Source: Bacillota bacterium (GTDB lineage: Bacteria > Bacillota > Clostridia > Christensenellales > Aristaeellaceae). Taken from it: a DNA stretch of 18,950 nucleotides. A model generated the notes under the pieces. The model did not search any database. It was not told the origin of the DNA and saw nothing but the letters and a program-made list of their open reading frames with translations. The position numbers and the translations under genes are program-made. Each line of letters starts with the position of its first letter. The first letter of the stretch is position 1. Of the stretch, positions 6,255 to 14,112 are shown in pieces. The stretch lies in NCBI GenBank assembly GCA_023409955.1, contig JAEYQQ010000156.1, forward strand, positions 1 to 18,950, given 5' to 3'.

Positions 6255-6318
6255 GACCTCCTTTTGTCTTTTGTTTGCGGCTGGCTAGACCGCTCTCAGT
6301 TTACGACAAAAGGAGGTC
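6255..6318 (-). promoter_or_regulatory. Inverted repeat sequestering the tnpA ribosome binding site
   Basis: GACCTCCTTTTGTC (6255-6268) and GACAAAAGGAGGTC (6305-6318) are perfect 14-bp complements with a 36-base loop. In the tnpA mRNA the second arm is transcribed first and can pair with the AAAGGAGG site in front of the ATG at 6249, hiding it from ribosomes. A structure with this role is known in the enterobacterial IS200. A smaller GCGG/CCGC stem lies in the loop (6277-6280 with 6290-6293). Confidence 0.75.
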
Positions 6319-6342
6319 CTCTCATAGCTTAAGCTTTCCCGT

Positions 6343-6363
6343 ACCCCCGGCATAGCCGGGGGT
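6343..6363. repeat. IS200-like left-end hairpin
   Basis: A perfect 9-bp stem with an ATA loop, upstream of tnpA on the minus strand. On the plus strand it is followed by TTTGATT and may act as a weak terminator. In IS200 the corresponding end hairpin blocks transcription entering from outside. Confidence 0.75.
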
Positions 6364-6372
6364 TTTGATTAC

Positions 6373-6410
6373 AAAAAAGAGGAAGCCTGCCATACGGCAG
6401 GCTTCCTTTG
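6373..6410 (-). terminator. Strong intrinsic terminator of the opp operon
   Basis: GGAAGCCTGCC (6381-6391) and GGCAGGCTTCC (6396-6406) form an 11-bp perfect stem with a 4-base loop. On the minus strand it is followed by CTTTTTTG. It begins about 20 bp after the oppA stop codon and is a textbook Rho-independent terminator. Confidence 0.9.
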
Positions 6411-6427
6411 TTGAAGATTTTAAGCCT

Positions 6428-8194
6428 TTATTCGATGGTTGCATACTGCCACAGCACATCGCCGGTAGGCAGGATCTGAACACCTTTAACATTGGGCTTG
6501 AGCATGTAGGGGTTGGTGTAGTAGTATAGGGGTGCAACGCCGCCAGTTGCCATGAGGATTTCTTCGGCCTTAGCGCACAGTGCTGCACGGGCAGCGGGAT
6601 CAACCGTTTCTTTGATTTCCTTAACCAGTGCATCATAAGCATCGGCCCAGGTTTGATCGCCGTTGAGTCCCCAGTAAGCGCCCATACCTGCATCCTTGGT
6701 TACTTCGGAAGCACGGGTATAGTCTCCGATATCACGGCCCAAGCGGGGATAGTTGTTACCAGATGCGCTTACGAAAATCTCCAGGAAGTTGACGCAGTCG
6801 TTGAAATCAGCGATCCAGCCCATACGAGCTGCTTCAGCATCGCCAGCCTTCAACTTTTGCTGCAGGGTGGACCAAGCTTCGGTGTTGATGGTTGCAGTAA
6901 TGCCAAAGCTGTTCCATACTTCCTGAACATACTGGATGATCAGAGCGTTAGCGCCGGAGTTGTTGAATGCGAATTCGATTGCGGGGAAATCGGTGAAGAC
7001 AACATTGCCATCTTCAACTGTACCTTCGTGTGCATAGCCCAGCTCAATCAGTGTATTGATAGCGGCTACCTGATCCTCAGTGTAGTTTTCATTCACTTCG
7101 GAAGGGGTGTTGGTGCCAGTGTACCAGCTGCCATAACCTTCTGCTTCACGGACATTGGCATTCAAGCCATCGCCCAGAGAATTGGGGTAGAAGCCTGTAG
7201 CGGGCACTTGGCCGCCCTGGGTAACATATTCAACCAGAACTTTACGGTCAACCATCTGGCCGATTGCAAAGCGAGCTTTGGACTGCTCTTGAATAGTCAG
7301 CTGCTTGCCGGCAGGAGAAACGTCCTTATGCACATTGAAAAGCACATAATAGGTGCCGATGTAATCGCCGAATACTAGCTCGCCAGGATAGGTGGACTGC
7401 AAACGGGGATATTCGGTGGGATCGATAGAGTTGATGAACAGTGCTGTGCCATTTTCATAAGCGGTCAAAATGGCGTTATTGTCTTCAGACAAGTATGCAT
7501 TTATACCAGCCAGCTTTACGTTGGCAGCATTCCAGTAATACTCGTTCTTTTCAAAAGAGATAACATCATCAACAGCATACTTGGTCATGCGGAAGGGACC
7601 CATACCGATGTAGGTTTCAGGCTTGGTTGCCCAAACACCGGCATTGTCAGCCACAGAAGTCTTCACAGGGTAGAAGAGCGGGAAGCCGCACAGCTCCAGG
7701 AAGTAAGGTGTGGGGTTGAGCAGCTTGACAGTCAAGGTACGTGCAGCATCATCAGCCACAACATTCAACTGACCTTCAGCATAGCCTTCGATAATATCAA
7801 AGAGGAAGCCATAGTCCGCGGCCAGTTCAGCAGATGCAGAACGAGTCCAGGATGCAGCTACATCGCTTGCGACGAAATCGCTGCCATCAGACCACTTGAG
7901 GCCTTCGCGAAGAGTGAAGGTGTAAGTAAGGCCATCTTCAGAAACTTCTACTTTTTCAGCCAATTCGGGCTTCAAAACAGACTTGCCGTCTTCTTCCTGA
8001 TAGCCCATCAAGCCTACATGAGAAAGCTTCAAAATGTTGCTGCCGTTAACTGCGCTGTTTAGTGCCGGATCGATGGAAAGGGGTGTGCCGCCGCCAAAGA
8101 ACACAGATGCAACCTGGCCTTGACCTTCAGCCATGGCTACCAGGCTGGTGCTCATCATAAGCAACGCCAGAAGCAAAGCTACTACCTTTTTCAT
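6428..8194 (-). CDS. oppA: Oligopeptide ABC transporter substrate-binding protein (family 5, OppA-like)
   Basis: A 588-residue extracytoplasmic peptide-binding protein. I start it at the ATG at 8194 (MKKVVALLL), because GGAGGG lies 6 bases upstream; the open frame reaches 8209, but that start would sit on the ribosome binding site. The signal peptide covers about residues 1-23 and ends 'SLVAMAEG', an AxA-type signal peptidase I site. There is no lipobox cysteine, unlike most Gram-positive OppA proteins. The mature protein shows the SBP family 5 layout: 'PLSIDPALN', 'LVLFNV'-like 'YYVLFNVHKD', 'ARFAIGQMVDRK', and 'GWIADFNDCVNFL', which fits the conserved 'W.ADY.DP..FL' region. Length is normal (540-600). 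It ends the opp operon, yet has its own promoter (8243-8271) and a strong terminator, which would give the binding protein in excess over the membrane parts. The exact ligand is not predictable; peptides are most likely. Confidence 0.9.
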   Translation of the reverse strand: MKKVVALLLALLMMSTSLVAMAEGQGQVASVFFGGGTPLSIDPALNSAVNGSNILKLSHVGLMGYQEEDGKSVLKPELAEKVEVSEDGLTYTFTLREGLKWSDGSDFVASDVAASWTRSASAELAADYGFLFDIIEGYAEGQLNVVADDAARTLTVKLLNPTPYFLELCGFPLFYPVKTSVADNAGVWATKPETYIGMGPFRMTKYAVDDVISFEKNEYYWNAANVKLAGINAYLSEDNNAILTAYENGTALFINSIDPTEYPRLQSTYPGELVFGDYIGTYYVLFNVHKDVSPAGKQLTIQEQSKARFAIGQMVDRKVLVEYVTQGGQVPATGFYPNSLGDGLNANVREAEGYGSWYTGTNTPSEVNENYTEDQVAAINTLIELGYAHEGTVEDGNVVFTDFPAIEFAFNNSGANALIIQYVQEVWNSFGITATINTEAWSTLQQKLKAGDAEAARMGWIADFNDCVNFLEIFVSASGNNYPRLGRDIGDYTRASEVTKDAGMGAYWGLNGDQTWADAYDALVKEIKETVDPAARAALCAKAEEILMATGGVAPLYYYTNPYMLKPNVKGVQILPTGDVLWQYATIE

Positions 8195-8242
8195 GGTTAC
8201 CCTCCTCATATCTTAAGTTATCCCGTGGTATACCCGAGTTAA

Positions 8243-8271
8243 ATAATAGCATATTGCAACATTGGTGTCAA
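8243..8271 (-). promoter_or_regulatory. Sigma-A type promoter of oppA
   Basis: On the minus strand TTGACA (8271-8266), a 17-bp spacer, and TATTAT (8248-8243). It lies in the 98-bp gap between oppF and oppA and would start transcription about 8236, giving a leader of roughly 40 bases. The palindrome GGTATACC (8227-8234) sits at the predicted start site and could be an operator, though it is short. Confidence 0.8.
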
Positions 8272-8292
8272 TAAATTTCATTTTCTTTTCCA

Positions 8293-9294
8293 TTACAAAT
8301 GATGGCAAGCCACAAAATGCTCAGGTGCAACCTCTACAAAGTCAGGGTTTACTTGGGCGCACTTTTCAGTTGCCCTTGGGCATCTGGTGCGGAACGGGCA
8401 GCCGGATGGTGCTTTCAAGGGGCTGGGAATGTCACCATTCAGCACGATTCGCTGTGATTGGTGCGCTTTGTTCGGATCTGGTATAGGAACCGCCGATAAC
8501 AGGGAGATGGTATACGGGTGCAGCGGGTGCCTGTGAAGTTCATTGGAAGATGCAAGCTCTACCATCTTACCCAGATACATAACTGCAATTCGGTTGGAGA
8601 TATGCTTCACAACCGCAAGATCATGTGCGATAAACAGGTAGGATAGACCAAGCTGCTGCTGTAAATCTTCCAGCATATTAATTATTTGAGCCTGTATGGA
8701 AACGTCAAGTGCTGACACCGGCTCATCACATACAATAAATTCCGGCATAGATGCCAAAGCCCTGGCAATACCGATTCGCTGACGCTGGCCGCCGCTGAAT
8801 TCATGGGCATAGCGTGTGGCTTGTTCGCTGGATAACCCCACTGTACGCATCAATTCATTGATGCGTTCACTGCGCTCTTGCTTGCTCTGGCAAAGATGAT
8901 GAACATCGATAGGCTCAGCTATGATATCACCAACTGTCATTCTTGGGTTCAAAGACGAATACGGGTCCTGGAACACCAGCTGCGCCTTGCGCCTGAAGCT
9001 TTTGATTGTGTTGGGGCGTCCAATCAGCTGCCCATCAAAATATACCTGACCATCTGTAGGTGTGTACAAATGGAGCAAGCTTCTGCCAACAGTAGTTTTT
9101 CCACAGCCAGACTCCCCTACCAAGCCAAGGGTTTCGCCCCGTTTGATGTTAAAGGAGACGCCGTCCACCGCTTTTAACATGGTCTTTTTCATGAAACCAG
9201 TGTTAATAGGGAAATACTGCTTTAAGCCATGGACCTCTACAATGTTTTTGGGATCCGGCTGATATGCTGCAGTATTTGGCATTTTTTCACTCAT
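8293..9294 (-). CDS. oppF: Oligopeptide ABC transporter ATP-binding protein OppF
   Basis: A 333-residue ATPase on the cytoplasmic face of the importer. With the ATG at 9294 (MSEKMPNT), Walker A 'GESGCGKTT' is at about 60-68, the Q-loop in 'VFQDPYSSLNP', the signature 'FSGGQRQR' at 166-173, Walker B ending Asp190-Glu191, and the H-loop His224. After the ATPase core comes the oligopeptide-transporter C-terminal domain with 'HPYTISLLSAVP' and four cysteines (299, 305, 312, 330), which in relatives bind an iron-sulfur cluster. The start is chosen because it overlaps the oppD stop by 8 bases (ATGAGTGA) and has AGGTGAT just upstream, a sign of coupled translation; an in-frame ATG at 9312 is possible. 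'YFPINTGFMKKT' near the N-terminus separates OppF/DppF from OppD. No terminator follows it. Confidence 0.93.
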   Translation of the reverse strand: MSEKMPNTAAYQPDPKNIVEVHGLKQYFPINTGFMKKTMLKAVDGVSFNIKRGETLGLVGESGCGKTTVGRSLLHLYTPTDGQVYFDGQLIGRPNTIKSFRRKAQLVFQDPYSSLNPRMTVGDIIAEPIDVHHLCQSKQERSERINELMRTVGLSSEQATRYAHEFSGGQRQRIGIARALASMPEFIVCDEPVSALDVSIQAQIINMLEDLQQQLGLSYLFIAHDLAVVKHISNRIAVMYLGKMVELASSNELHRHPLHPYTISLLSAVPIPDPNKAHQSQRIVLNGDIPSPLKAPSGCPFRTRCPRATEKCAQVNPDFVEVAPEHFVACHHL

Positions 9295-10339
9295 TATTAT
9301 CACCTGTCCCATCTGAGCCGATACTGGTTATCCGGCCATTCTTATCCGTCTTGATGCTTCCTGTTTGTATGCCTTCCATCACATTGACCCAGCAAGCAGC
9401 CAAGTGATCCTTGGCAACAAAAGCTTCCTGCGGATGCTCAGTTAAGCAGATTTTCATCGCCCGTTCACAGCGAGGTGCAAATGCGCAGCCTTTGGGCATG
9501 CAAAGCATATCAATAGGTGTACCGGCTATGGGTATCAGCCTTTCCTTTTCATCGTTATCGATATTGGGTATGGAGCGCAATAGGCCCTTTGTATACTCGT
9601 GCTTTGGGTTGTAGAAAATCTCATCTGCTGTACCACGCTCAGCTACTTTACCGGCATACATAACAATTACCTCATCGCACATGCTTGCGATAACACCAAG
9701 GTCATGTGTGATCATGATAATCGCCATACCCAGCTGCTTTTGCAGTTTCGTCATCAATTCCAAAATCTGTGCCTGAATGGTAACATCCAATGCTGTGGTG
9801 GGTTCATCGGCAATCAAAATATCAGGTTCGCAAGACAGCGCCATCGCAATCATCACGCGCTGACGCATGCCTCCGCTCAACTCAAACGAATATTGCTCCA
9901 TACGCTTATTTGGTTCGTTGATACCTACCAATTGAAGCATTTCCACAGCACGGGCAAACGCTTGTTCCTTGTTGCGCTTCGTGTGCAGCATAATAGCTTC
10001 CATCAGCTGGTTTCCAATGGTGAACACCGGATTTAAGCTGGTCATGGGATCCTGAAATATGATGCTGATCTTATTCCCTCGAACAGACCTCATTTTTTCT
10101 TCAGAAGCACCGACCAGTTCTTCTCCGTTTAGCTTGATGCTGCCCCCTACAATGCGGCCGGGTTTGGTCAGAATCTGCATGACGGAATAGGCAGTAACGC
10201 TTTTTCCACTGCCTGATTCTCCGACAATGCCAAGAACAGTACCTTTATCCAAATTAAATGAAACACCATCCACAGCTTTTACTTCACCGGAAGGGGTGAA
10301 AAATGATGTTTTTAAATCTTTGACTTCCAATAGTCTCAT
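9287..10339 (-). CDS. oppD: Oligopeptide ABC transporter ATP-binding protein OppD
   Basis: A 350-residue ATPase, partner of OppF. Walker A 'GESGSGKS' is at 40-47, Q-loop Gln96, the signature 'LSGGMRQR' at 154-161, Walker B ending Asp178-Glu179, and the H-loop His212. The C-terminal domain contains 'PKHEYTKGLLRSIPNI' and four cysteines (285, 291, 298, 316). This arrangement holds a 4Fe-4S cluster in dipeptide-transporter ATPases of known structure, so a cluster is plausible here. After it comes a polar tail of about 30 residues. The ATG at 10339 has GGGGAG 7 bases upstream and lies 17 bp after the oppC stop. All ATP-hydrolysis residues are intact. Confidence 0.94.
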   Translation of the reverse strand: MRLLEVKDLKTSFFTPSGEVKAVDGVSFNLDKGTVLGIVGESGSGKSVTAYSVMQILTKPGRIVGGSIKLNGEELVGASEEKMRSVRGNKISIIFQDPMTSLNPVFTIGNQLMEAIMLHTKRNKEQAFARAVEMLQLVGINEPNKRMEQYSFELSGGMRQRVMIAMALSCEPDILIADEPTTALDVTIQAQILELMTKLQKQLGMAIIMITHDLGVIASMCDEVIVMYAGKVAERGTADEIFYNPKHEYTKGLLRSIPNIDNDEKERLIPIAGTPIDMLCMPKGCAFAPRCERAMKICLTEHPQEAFVAKDHLAACWVNVMEGIQTGSIKTDKNGRITSIGSDGTGDNNE

Positions 10340-10356
10340 TTTACGCTCCCCTTTGC

Positions 10357-11403
10357 TTATGAACGTAGTTTGGGATCAAATGCATCCCGTAAGCCATTGC
10401 CCAACAGGTTGAAGGACAGAACAATCAGAAAGATGGACATGGCCGGGAAAATCAGCAGGTATGGATACGATACAAGCCCTGTTCGAGCATCAGCAGCCAG
10501 TGACCCAAGCGAAGGCATGGGGATGGATACACCAAGGCCTAGGAAGGACAAGAAGCTTTCCGTAAAAATCGCAGTAGGAATCTGCATGGCAGCAGTTATG
10601 ATGATGACCGAAACACAGTTGGGTATCATATGCTTGCGGATAATGCGAGCGGCAGATGCACCAATGGACTTGGAGGCTAGAACATACTCCTGTTCTTTGA
10701 TGGACAATATCTGCCCCCGGACCTGGCGCGCCATGCCTACCCAGTACAATAGGCCAAACACTATAAAGATACTGATCATCCCTGCGCCAAGTTTTGTAAT
10801 CAGTATGTTTTGCGACCCTCTGATAATATCTTTGATGGCCACTGATAAAAGAATAACGATCAATACATCCGGTAACGAATAGATAATGTCCACGATACGC
10901 ATCATGACCAGGTCAACCTTACCGCCGAAATAACCTGAGATAGCACCGTAGATAATGCCGATAATAATAACAATCAGCGCTGCGCCCATTCCTACCAGCA
11001 GTGAAATGCGGGTACCATAGATAACGCGAATTGCATAGTCACGCCCCAACGCATCCGTACCCATAATATGAGGAAATACGAACTCACCCTTGTCGATACG
11101 AGCCTGTTCCTTGGCAGAGTATTCAAAGGGTTCAAGGTACTTGCTCATAACGTCCTGCTTAGAATAATTGTACGGATAGATGGACGGTACAATAAAAGCA
11201 ATTAAGCCAATGATTACAATAACGAAAAGGCATACCATGGCCAGCCTATTTCTGGCCAAGCGTCGCAGGCCATCCTTCATAAAGGATACTGATTCACGAG
11301 ACAGCACCTGTTGAGCTTTTTCAGTCTCAGTGGCAGGCTCAAACATGGCCGGGTCCATTTGAAGGCTAAGGTAACTCTTGTTTGGCATCTTCTCTTTTTG
11401 CAT
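10357..11403 (-). CDS. oppC: Oligopeptide ABC transporter permease OppC
   Basis: A 348-residue inner-membrane permease. The cytoplasmic N-terminus of about 50 residues leads to the first membrane helix (about 53-74). An extracytoplasmic segment with the family motif 'HIMGTDALGRD' is at about 112-122. Five further helices follow, with the ATPase-docking EAA loop 'YVLASKSIGASAARIIRKHMIPN' at about 240-262, and the C-terminus is 'GNGLRDAFDPKLRS', all typical for OppC/DppC. I choose the ATG at 11403, with AAGGTGG 6 bases upstream and 10 bp after the oppB stop. The frame extends to a TTG at 11427, which would overlap oppB and has no better ribosome binding site. The extracytoplasmic segment is somewhat longer than in the enteric proteins. 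Confidence 0.93.
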   Translation of the reverse strand: MQKEKMPNKSYLSLQMDPAMFEPATETEKAQQVLSRESVSFMKDGLRRLARNRLAMVCLFVIVIIGLIAFIVPSIYPYNYSKQDVMSKYLEPFEYSAKEQARIDKGEFVFPHIMGTDALGRDYAIRVIYGTRISLLVGMGAALIVIIIGIIYGAISGYFGGKVDLVMMRIVDIIYSLPDVLIVILLSVAIKDIIRGSQNILITKLGAGMISIFIVFGLLYWVGMARQVRGQILSIKEQEYVLASKSIGASAARIIRKHMIPNCVSVIIITAAMQIPTAIFTESFLSFLGLGVSIPMPSLGSLAADARTGLVSYPYLLIFPAMSIFLIVLSFNLLGNGLRDAFDPKLRS

Positions 11404-11413
11404 ACTGACCACC

Positions 11414-12340
11414 TTATCTGAAATCAATTCTTGGATCCATGATTTTATACAAAATATCCGTTAGGAAATTCATAAGGATGATCATTGTCGCCAGGAAGAT
11501 TGTTACGCCCATGATCATCATATAGTCAGTTCGCAGCATGCTGTTGACAAACAACCGACCCAAGCCTGGAACAGAGAAAATGTTTTCTACCACCATACTG
11601 CCAGTCAATATGTACGCCATCATTGGACCTGCATAGGTGATCACAGGGCTCAATGCACTTTTCAGAGCATGCTTAAACACCACCTTGGATTTTGGCAAAC
11701 CCTTAGCTTTTGCTGTGCGTACATAATCCTGTCCAAGCACATCCAGCATGCTGGAACGCTCCAGCCTGGTGATATAAGCCATCGGATAAAGGCTGAGGGA
11801 TATAATGGGCAGTATCAAGCCGCCAGGCTGACTGCCAAGCGTTGGGAACCAAGCCAGCCACAAGCCAAATACTAGAAGTAAAACCGTTGCCATGACGAAG
11901 GATGGCATGGATACGAGTGCTGTAGTTAGAACCTGTATAACCTTATCCGCCATTCGTCCACGGTTAAGAGCAGCAACAGACCCAAGAAATACCCCTGCGA
12001 TAATCGCAATGAACGCAGCTGCAAAGCCGATCATGGCCGAATAACCAAAACCATTTTTGATCAAATCGAAAACCGTGTTGCCGACCCAAGATGTAGAAAG
12101 ACCAAAATCCAGAACGACAATGTTTTTTAAATAGTTTAAAAATTGAACCCCGATTGGTTTATCAAAACCATACTTTGCTTCCAGTGCAGCCACAACAGCA
12201 TCTGTTTTCGCTTTTTCAGAGCTGAAAGGATTGGCAGGTATGGCGTGCATGGTGAAAAATGTAATCATGATGACAAGAAAAATCGTAAGTAGCGCCATAC
12301 CAAATCTTTTAAGCGTGTACAGGACGAAGTTGGAACTCAT
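11414..12340 (-). CDS. oppB: Oligopeptide ABC transporter permease OppB
   Basis: A 308-residue inner-membrane permease, partner of OppC. The first helix is at about 11-32 ('MALLTIFLVIMITFFTMHAIPANPF', family-typical). The extracytoplasmic region ends 'LDFGLSTSW'. Further helices are near 98-122, 135-160, 174-192, 233-252 and 276-298. The EAA loop is 'DYVRTAKAKGLPKSKVVFKHALK' at 205-227. 'VVENIFSVPGLGRLFVNSM' and the C-terminus 'YKIMDPRIDFR' are diagnostic of OppB/DppB. The ATG at 12340 has AAGGAGG 7 bases upstream. It is the first gene of the operon and has a consensus promoter about 50 bp upstream. Length is normal. Confidence 0.94.
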   Translation of the reverse strand: MSSNFVLYTLKRFGMALLTIFLVIMITFFTMHAIPANPFSSEKAKTDAVVAALEAKYGFDKPIGVQFLNYLKNIVVLDFGLSTSWVGNTVFDLIKNGFGYSAMIGFAAAFIAIIAGVFLGSVAALNRGRMADKVIQVLTTALVSMPSFVMATVLLLVFGLWLAWFPTLGSQPGGLILPIISLSLYPMAYITRLERSSMLDVLGQDYVRTAKAKGLPKSKVVFKHALKSALSPVITYAGPMMAYILTGSMVVENIFSVPGLGRLFVNSMLRTDYMMIMGVTIFLATMIILMNFLTDILYKIMDPRIDFR

Positions 12341-12389
12341 ACGCAGCCTCCTTATAAGGTTATCCTACACCCACAAGCATAACAGAAGC

Positions 12390-12418
12390 ATTATACGTTC
12401 TAGTTTTGTGGTTGTCAA
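12390..12418 (-). promoter_or_regulatory. Consensus sigma-A promoter of the opp operon
   Basis: On the minus strand TTGACA (12418-12413), a 17-bp spacer, and TATAAT (12395-12390), a perfect match to the housekeeping consensus. The predicted start is about 12383 and the leader to the oppB ATG is about 43 bases. The gap to the preceding gene shows no terminator, so some read-through from the sugar phosphotransferase gene is possible. Confidence 0.9.
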
Positions 12419-12442
12419 TGAAACTTCCAATATCGAAAAAAT

Positions 12443-13903
12443 TCATACCGCATTGTCAAAGGACGAACTTATCCCATTTCGTGCCATCCCATCTGCAGCT
12501 GTTACACTTTCATGCTGCAATTCTTTATCAAAAACTGCATTTAATGAGTTACTGTCCGCAAAGCCCTGAGAGCTGTCTGATTTAAAAAACACTGTTAACG
12601 TACGCAGCAGCAGCTTAATATCCATCCATATCGAAAAGTTCTCGATATACATTAAATCCATCATCAGCTTATCCTGGGGAGTGGTATTATACCTGCCTTC
12701 AATTTGGGCAAACCCGGTAAGGCCAGCTTTCATCTTTTGCCGATATGAAAATGCGGGAACTTCTTTGCTATATTTCTCAATATTCTCCAGCATTTCAGGT
12801 CTGGGTCCAACCAGACTCATTTCACCTTTTAAGATATTGAGCAATTGCGGGATCTCATCTAATCTCCATTTTCTAAGCACAGAACCAACTTTCGTAATCC
12901 GCGCATCGCCATTAATGGCAGATGTCTGCAGCTTGACGCCTTTGCTTTTGTACATGGTCCGGAACTTGATTATCTCAAATATGTTGCCGCCAATAGTCTT
13001 TCGCTTTTGCTTAAAGAAAATTGGCCGCCCATCTTCAAGCAGTATGGCGGCAGCTGCTACAAACATGATTGGGCTTAAGATAATCAATGCAATGGAAGAA
13101 ACCAATATATCCATTATGCGCTTTAGCAATTGCTCATGGTTTTCAATCCCTCCCTTGCCCATAGCAATAAAGGGGCAGTCATCAAATACAACCTGTCGCC
13201 CATTGGCGATCATAACATCATATAAATCTGCTGTCGTATATACGCTTTTCTTCTGTTCATAACAATAAGCCAGCAGTCTACTTTTATGCTCAGACGGCAC
13301 ATCGGCAAAAAAAATAGCTTCATTCCGAGAGATGCATTTACGAACATCCTTTGCCATGTAATTTACCATATCCTGAACAGTAAATTGAAGACGATACTTA
13401 CTAAGTTTAGAAGCAACATGGCTTGCCGCCATCCGGGAACTAGCAATTATGCAGCACTTTTCCGGAGGGTGTACATCAAAGTACAACTTGTTACCAATAC
13501 GTGTAAATAAGACAATTACACCAATCTGGACAATCACAGCACAGATCAGCAGCATAAAGTCCAAACCGAATAGTACCAGCCCTTCATTCTTGGCATCGTT
13601 GACATTCATTATCTGCAACTGCAGATAGGTTACAATATCTGTTATAGTAACAGCCAAAATAAGAGATGATATTACAGGCTTGCTCTTCCTCTTGCCGATG
13701 TCATAACCTCCGTAAACTGAAAGCATGATGGTCAATAGAACAGTAAACGTAAGCACCGTTACGCCAGCAGTTCGGCTAAGGGTCAAAAGCTGCCAGTTAT
13801 TGATACCCAGAATGCCAAAAAAAGCAGCGAACAAAAGGATGTAGAGCATAAGTCGAAGTGGAAGAAAGCGCCAACGTTTTTTTCCCGATCTTTGAAGGCT
13901 CAT
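12443..13903 (-). CDS. Polyprenyl-phosphate sugar phosphotransferase (exopolysaccharide initiating enzyme)
   Basis: A 486-residue membrane enzyme of the WcaJ/CpsE type, which moves a sugar-1-phosphate from a nucleotide sugar to undecaprenyl phosphate and so starts an exopolysaccharide or capsule repeat unit. N-terminal hydrophobic segments (about 15-35, 45-65, 78-98, 112-135) are followed by a soluble middle domain. The bacterial sugar transferase domain runs from about 260: 'KRIMDILVSSIALIILSPI' membrane segment, 'FFKQKR', 'FRTM', the catalytic Asp-Glu pair in 'RLDEIPQL' (349-350), 'LVGPRPE' and 'GLTGFAQIEGRYN'. A polar tail of about 45 residues follows. The ATG at 13903 is chosen because AGGAGGAGGG lies 6 bases upstream; the GTG at 13924 would precede that site. 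No other glycan genes are in view, so it stands alone. The sugar is unknown. Confidence 0.9.
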   Translation of the reverse strand: MSLQRSGKKRWRFLPLRLMLYILLFAAFFGILGINNWQLLTLSRTAGVTVLTFTVLLTIMLSVYGGYDIGKRKSKPVISSLILAVTITDIVTYLQLQIMNVNDAKNEGLVLFGLDFMLLICAVIVQIGVIVLFTRIGNKLYFDVHPPEKCCIIASSRMAASHVASKLSKYRLQFTVQDMVNYMAKDVRKCISRNEAIFFADVPSEHKSRLLAYCYEQKKSVYTTADLYDVMIANGRQVVFDDCPFIAMGKGGIENHEQLLKRIMDILVSSIALIILSPIMFVAAAAILLEDGRPIFFKQKRKTIGGNIFEIIKFRTMYKSKGVKLQTSAINGDARITKVGSVLRKWRLDEIPQLLNILKGEMSLVGPRPEMLENIEKYSKEVPAFSYRQKMKAGLTGFAQIEGRYNTTPQDKLMMDLMYIENFSIWMDIKLLLRTLTVFFKSDSSQGFADSNSLNAVFDKELQHESVTAADGMARNGISSSFDNAV

Positions 13904-13965
13904 AATTGCCCTCCTCCTAATCACACTGCATCTATACCTGATTGATAATGTTGTATGGCAAAATT

Positions 13966-13994
13966 ATTATACATTTACACTGTCTGCTTGTCAA
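13966..13994 (-). promoter_or_regulatory. Consensus sigma-A promoter of the sugar phosphotransferase gene
   Basis: On the minus strand TTGACA (13994-13989), a 17-bp spacer, and TATAAT (13971-13966), again a perfect consensus. The predicted start is about 13959 with a leader of about 56 bases. It is divergent from the MarR operon promoter, 70-80 bp away. Confidence 0.88.
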
Positions 13995-14066
13995 AGGAAG
14001 TATCCATGATGGAATTTTATACATTGCCTCTATATCACACGTTTCTTGTTTGTTAAAATTGCACCC

Positions 14067-14095
14067 TTGACGTACAGATACATTAGGATTACAAT
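14067..14095 (+). promoter_or_regulatory. Sigma-A type promoter of the marR-exporter operon
   Basis: TTGACG (14067-14072), a 17-bp spacer, and TACAAT (14090-14095), one mismatch per box. Predicted transcription start is about 14102, giving a leader of about 44 bases before the repressor ATG. Confidence 0.82.
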
Positions 14096-14112
14096 ACGAT
14101 TATTCAAATTAA

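Larger units (their letters stand above)
5665..6363 (-). mobile_element. IS200/IS605-family element (IS200-like, tnpA only), transposase broken
   Basis: A block of about 700 bp, the size of IS200, bounded by two near-identical hairpins: CCCCCGGC-AAA-GCCGGGGG (5665-5683) and ACCCCCGGC-ATA-GCCGGGGGT (6343-6363). It holds one minus-strand tnpA remnant and no tnpB. Subterminal sequence GCCAGCCGCAAA (5745-5756) recurs inverted at 6274-6285. As is usual for this family, there are no terminal inverted repeats of the DDE type and no target duplication to look for. Exact cleavage sites cannot be set by eye, so the coordinates are hairpin to hairpin. It lies in the gap between the ferredoxin gene and the oppA terminator and interrupts neither. 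The hairpins may also act as transcription stops, one serving the ferredoxin gene. Confidence 0.85.

Noticed and set aside
6653..7378. Long open frame (241 codons) on the plus strand
   Set aside because: It lies fully antisense to oppA, has no ribosome binding site, and its translation has no recognisable domain; it mirrors the codon bias of the real gene.
9599..10036. Open frame of 145 codons on the plus strand
   Set aside because: Antisense shadow of oppD; His- and Asn-rich composition is what reverse reading of an ATPase gene gives.
10370..10882. Open frame of 170 codons on the plus strand
   Set aside because: Antisense shadow of oppC with no start signals.
11404..11427. TTG start for oppC at 11427
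   Set aside because: The ATG at 11403 has AAGGTGG at good spacing and avoids overlap with oppB.
12681..13262. Open frame of 193 codons on the plus strand
   Set aside because: Antisense to the sugar phosphotransferase gene, which has clear catalytic motifs; no ribosome binding site or family resemblance.
13904..13924. GTG start for the sugar phosphotransferase at 13924
   Set aside because: It would place the strong GGAGGAGGG site inside the coding region; the ATG at 13903 uses that site.
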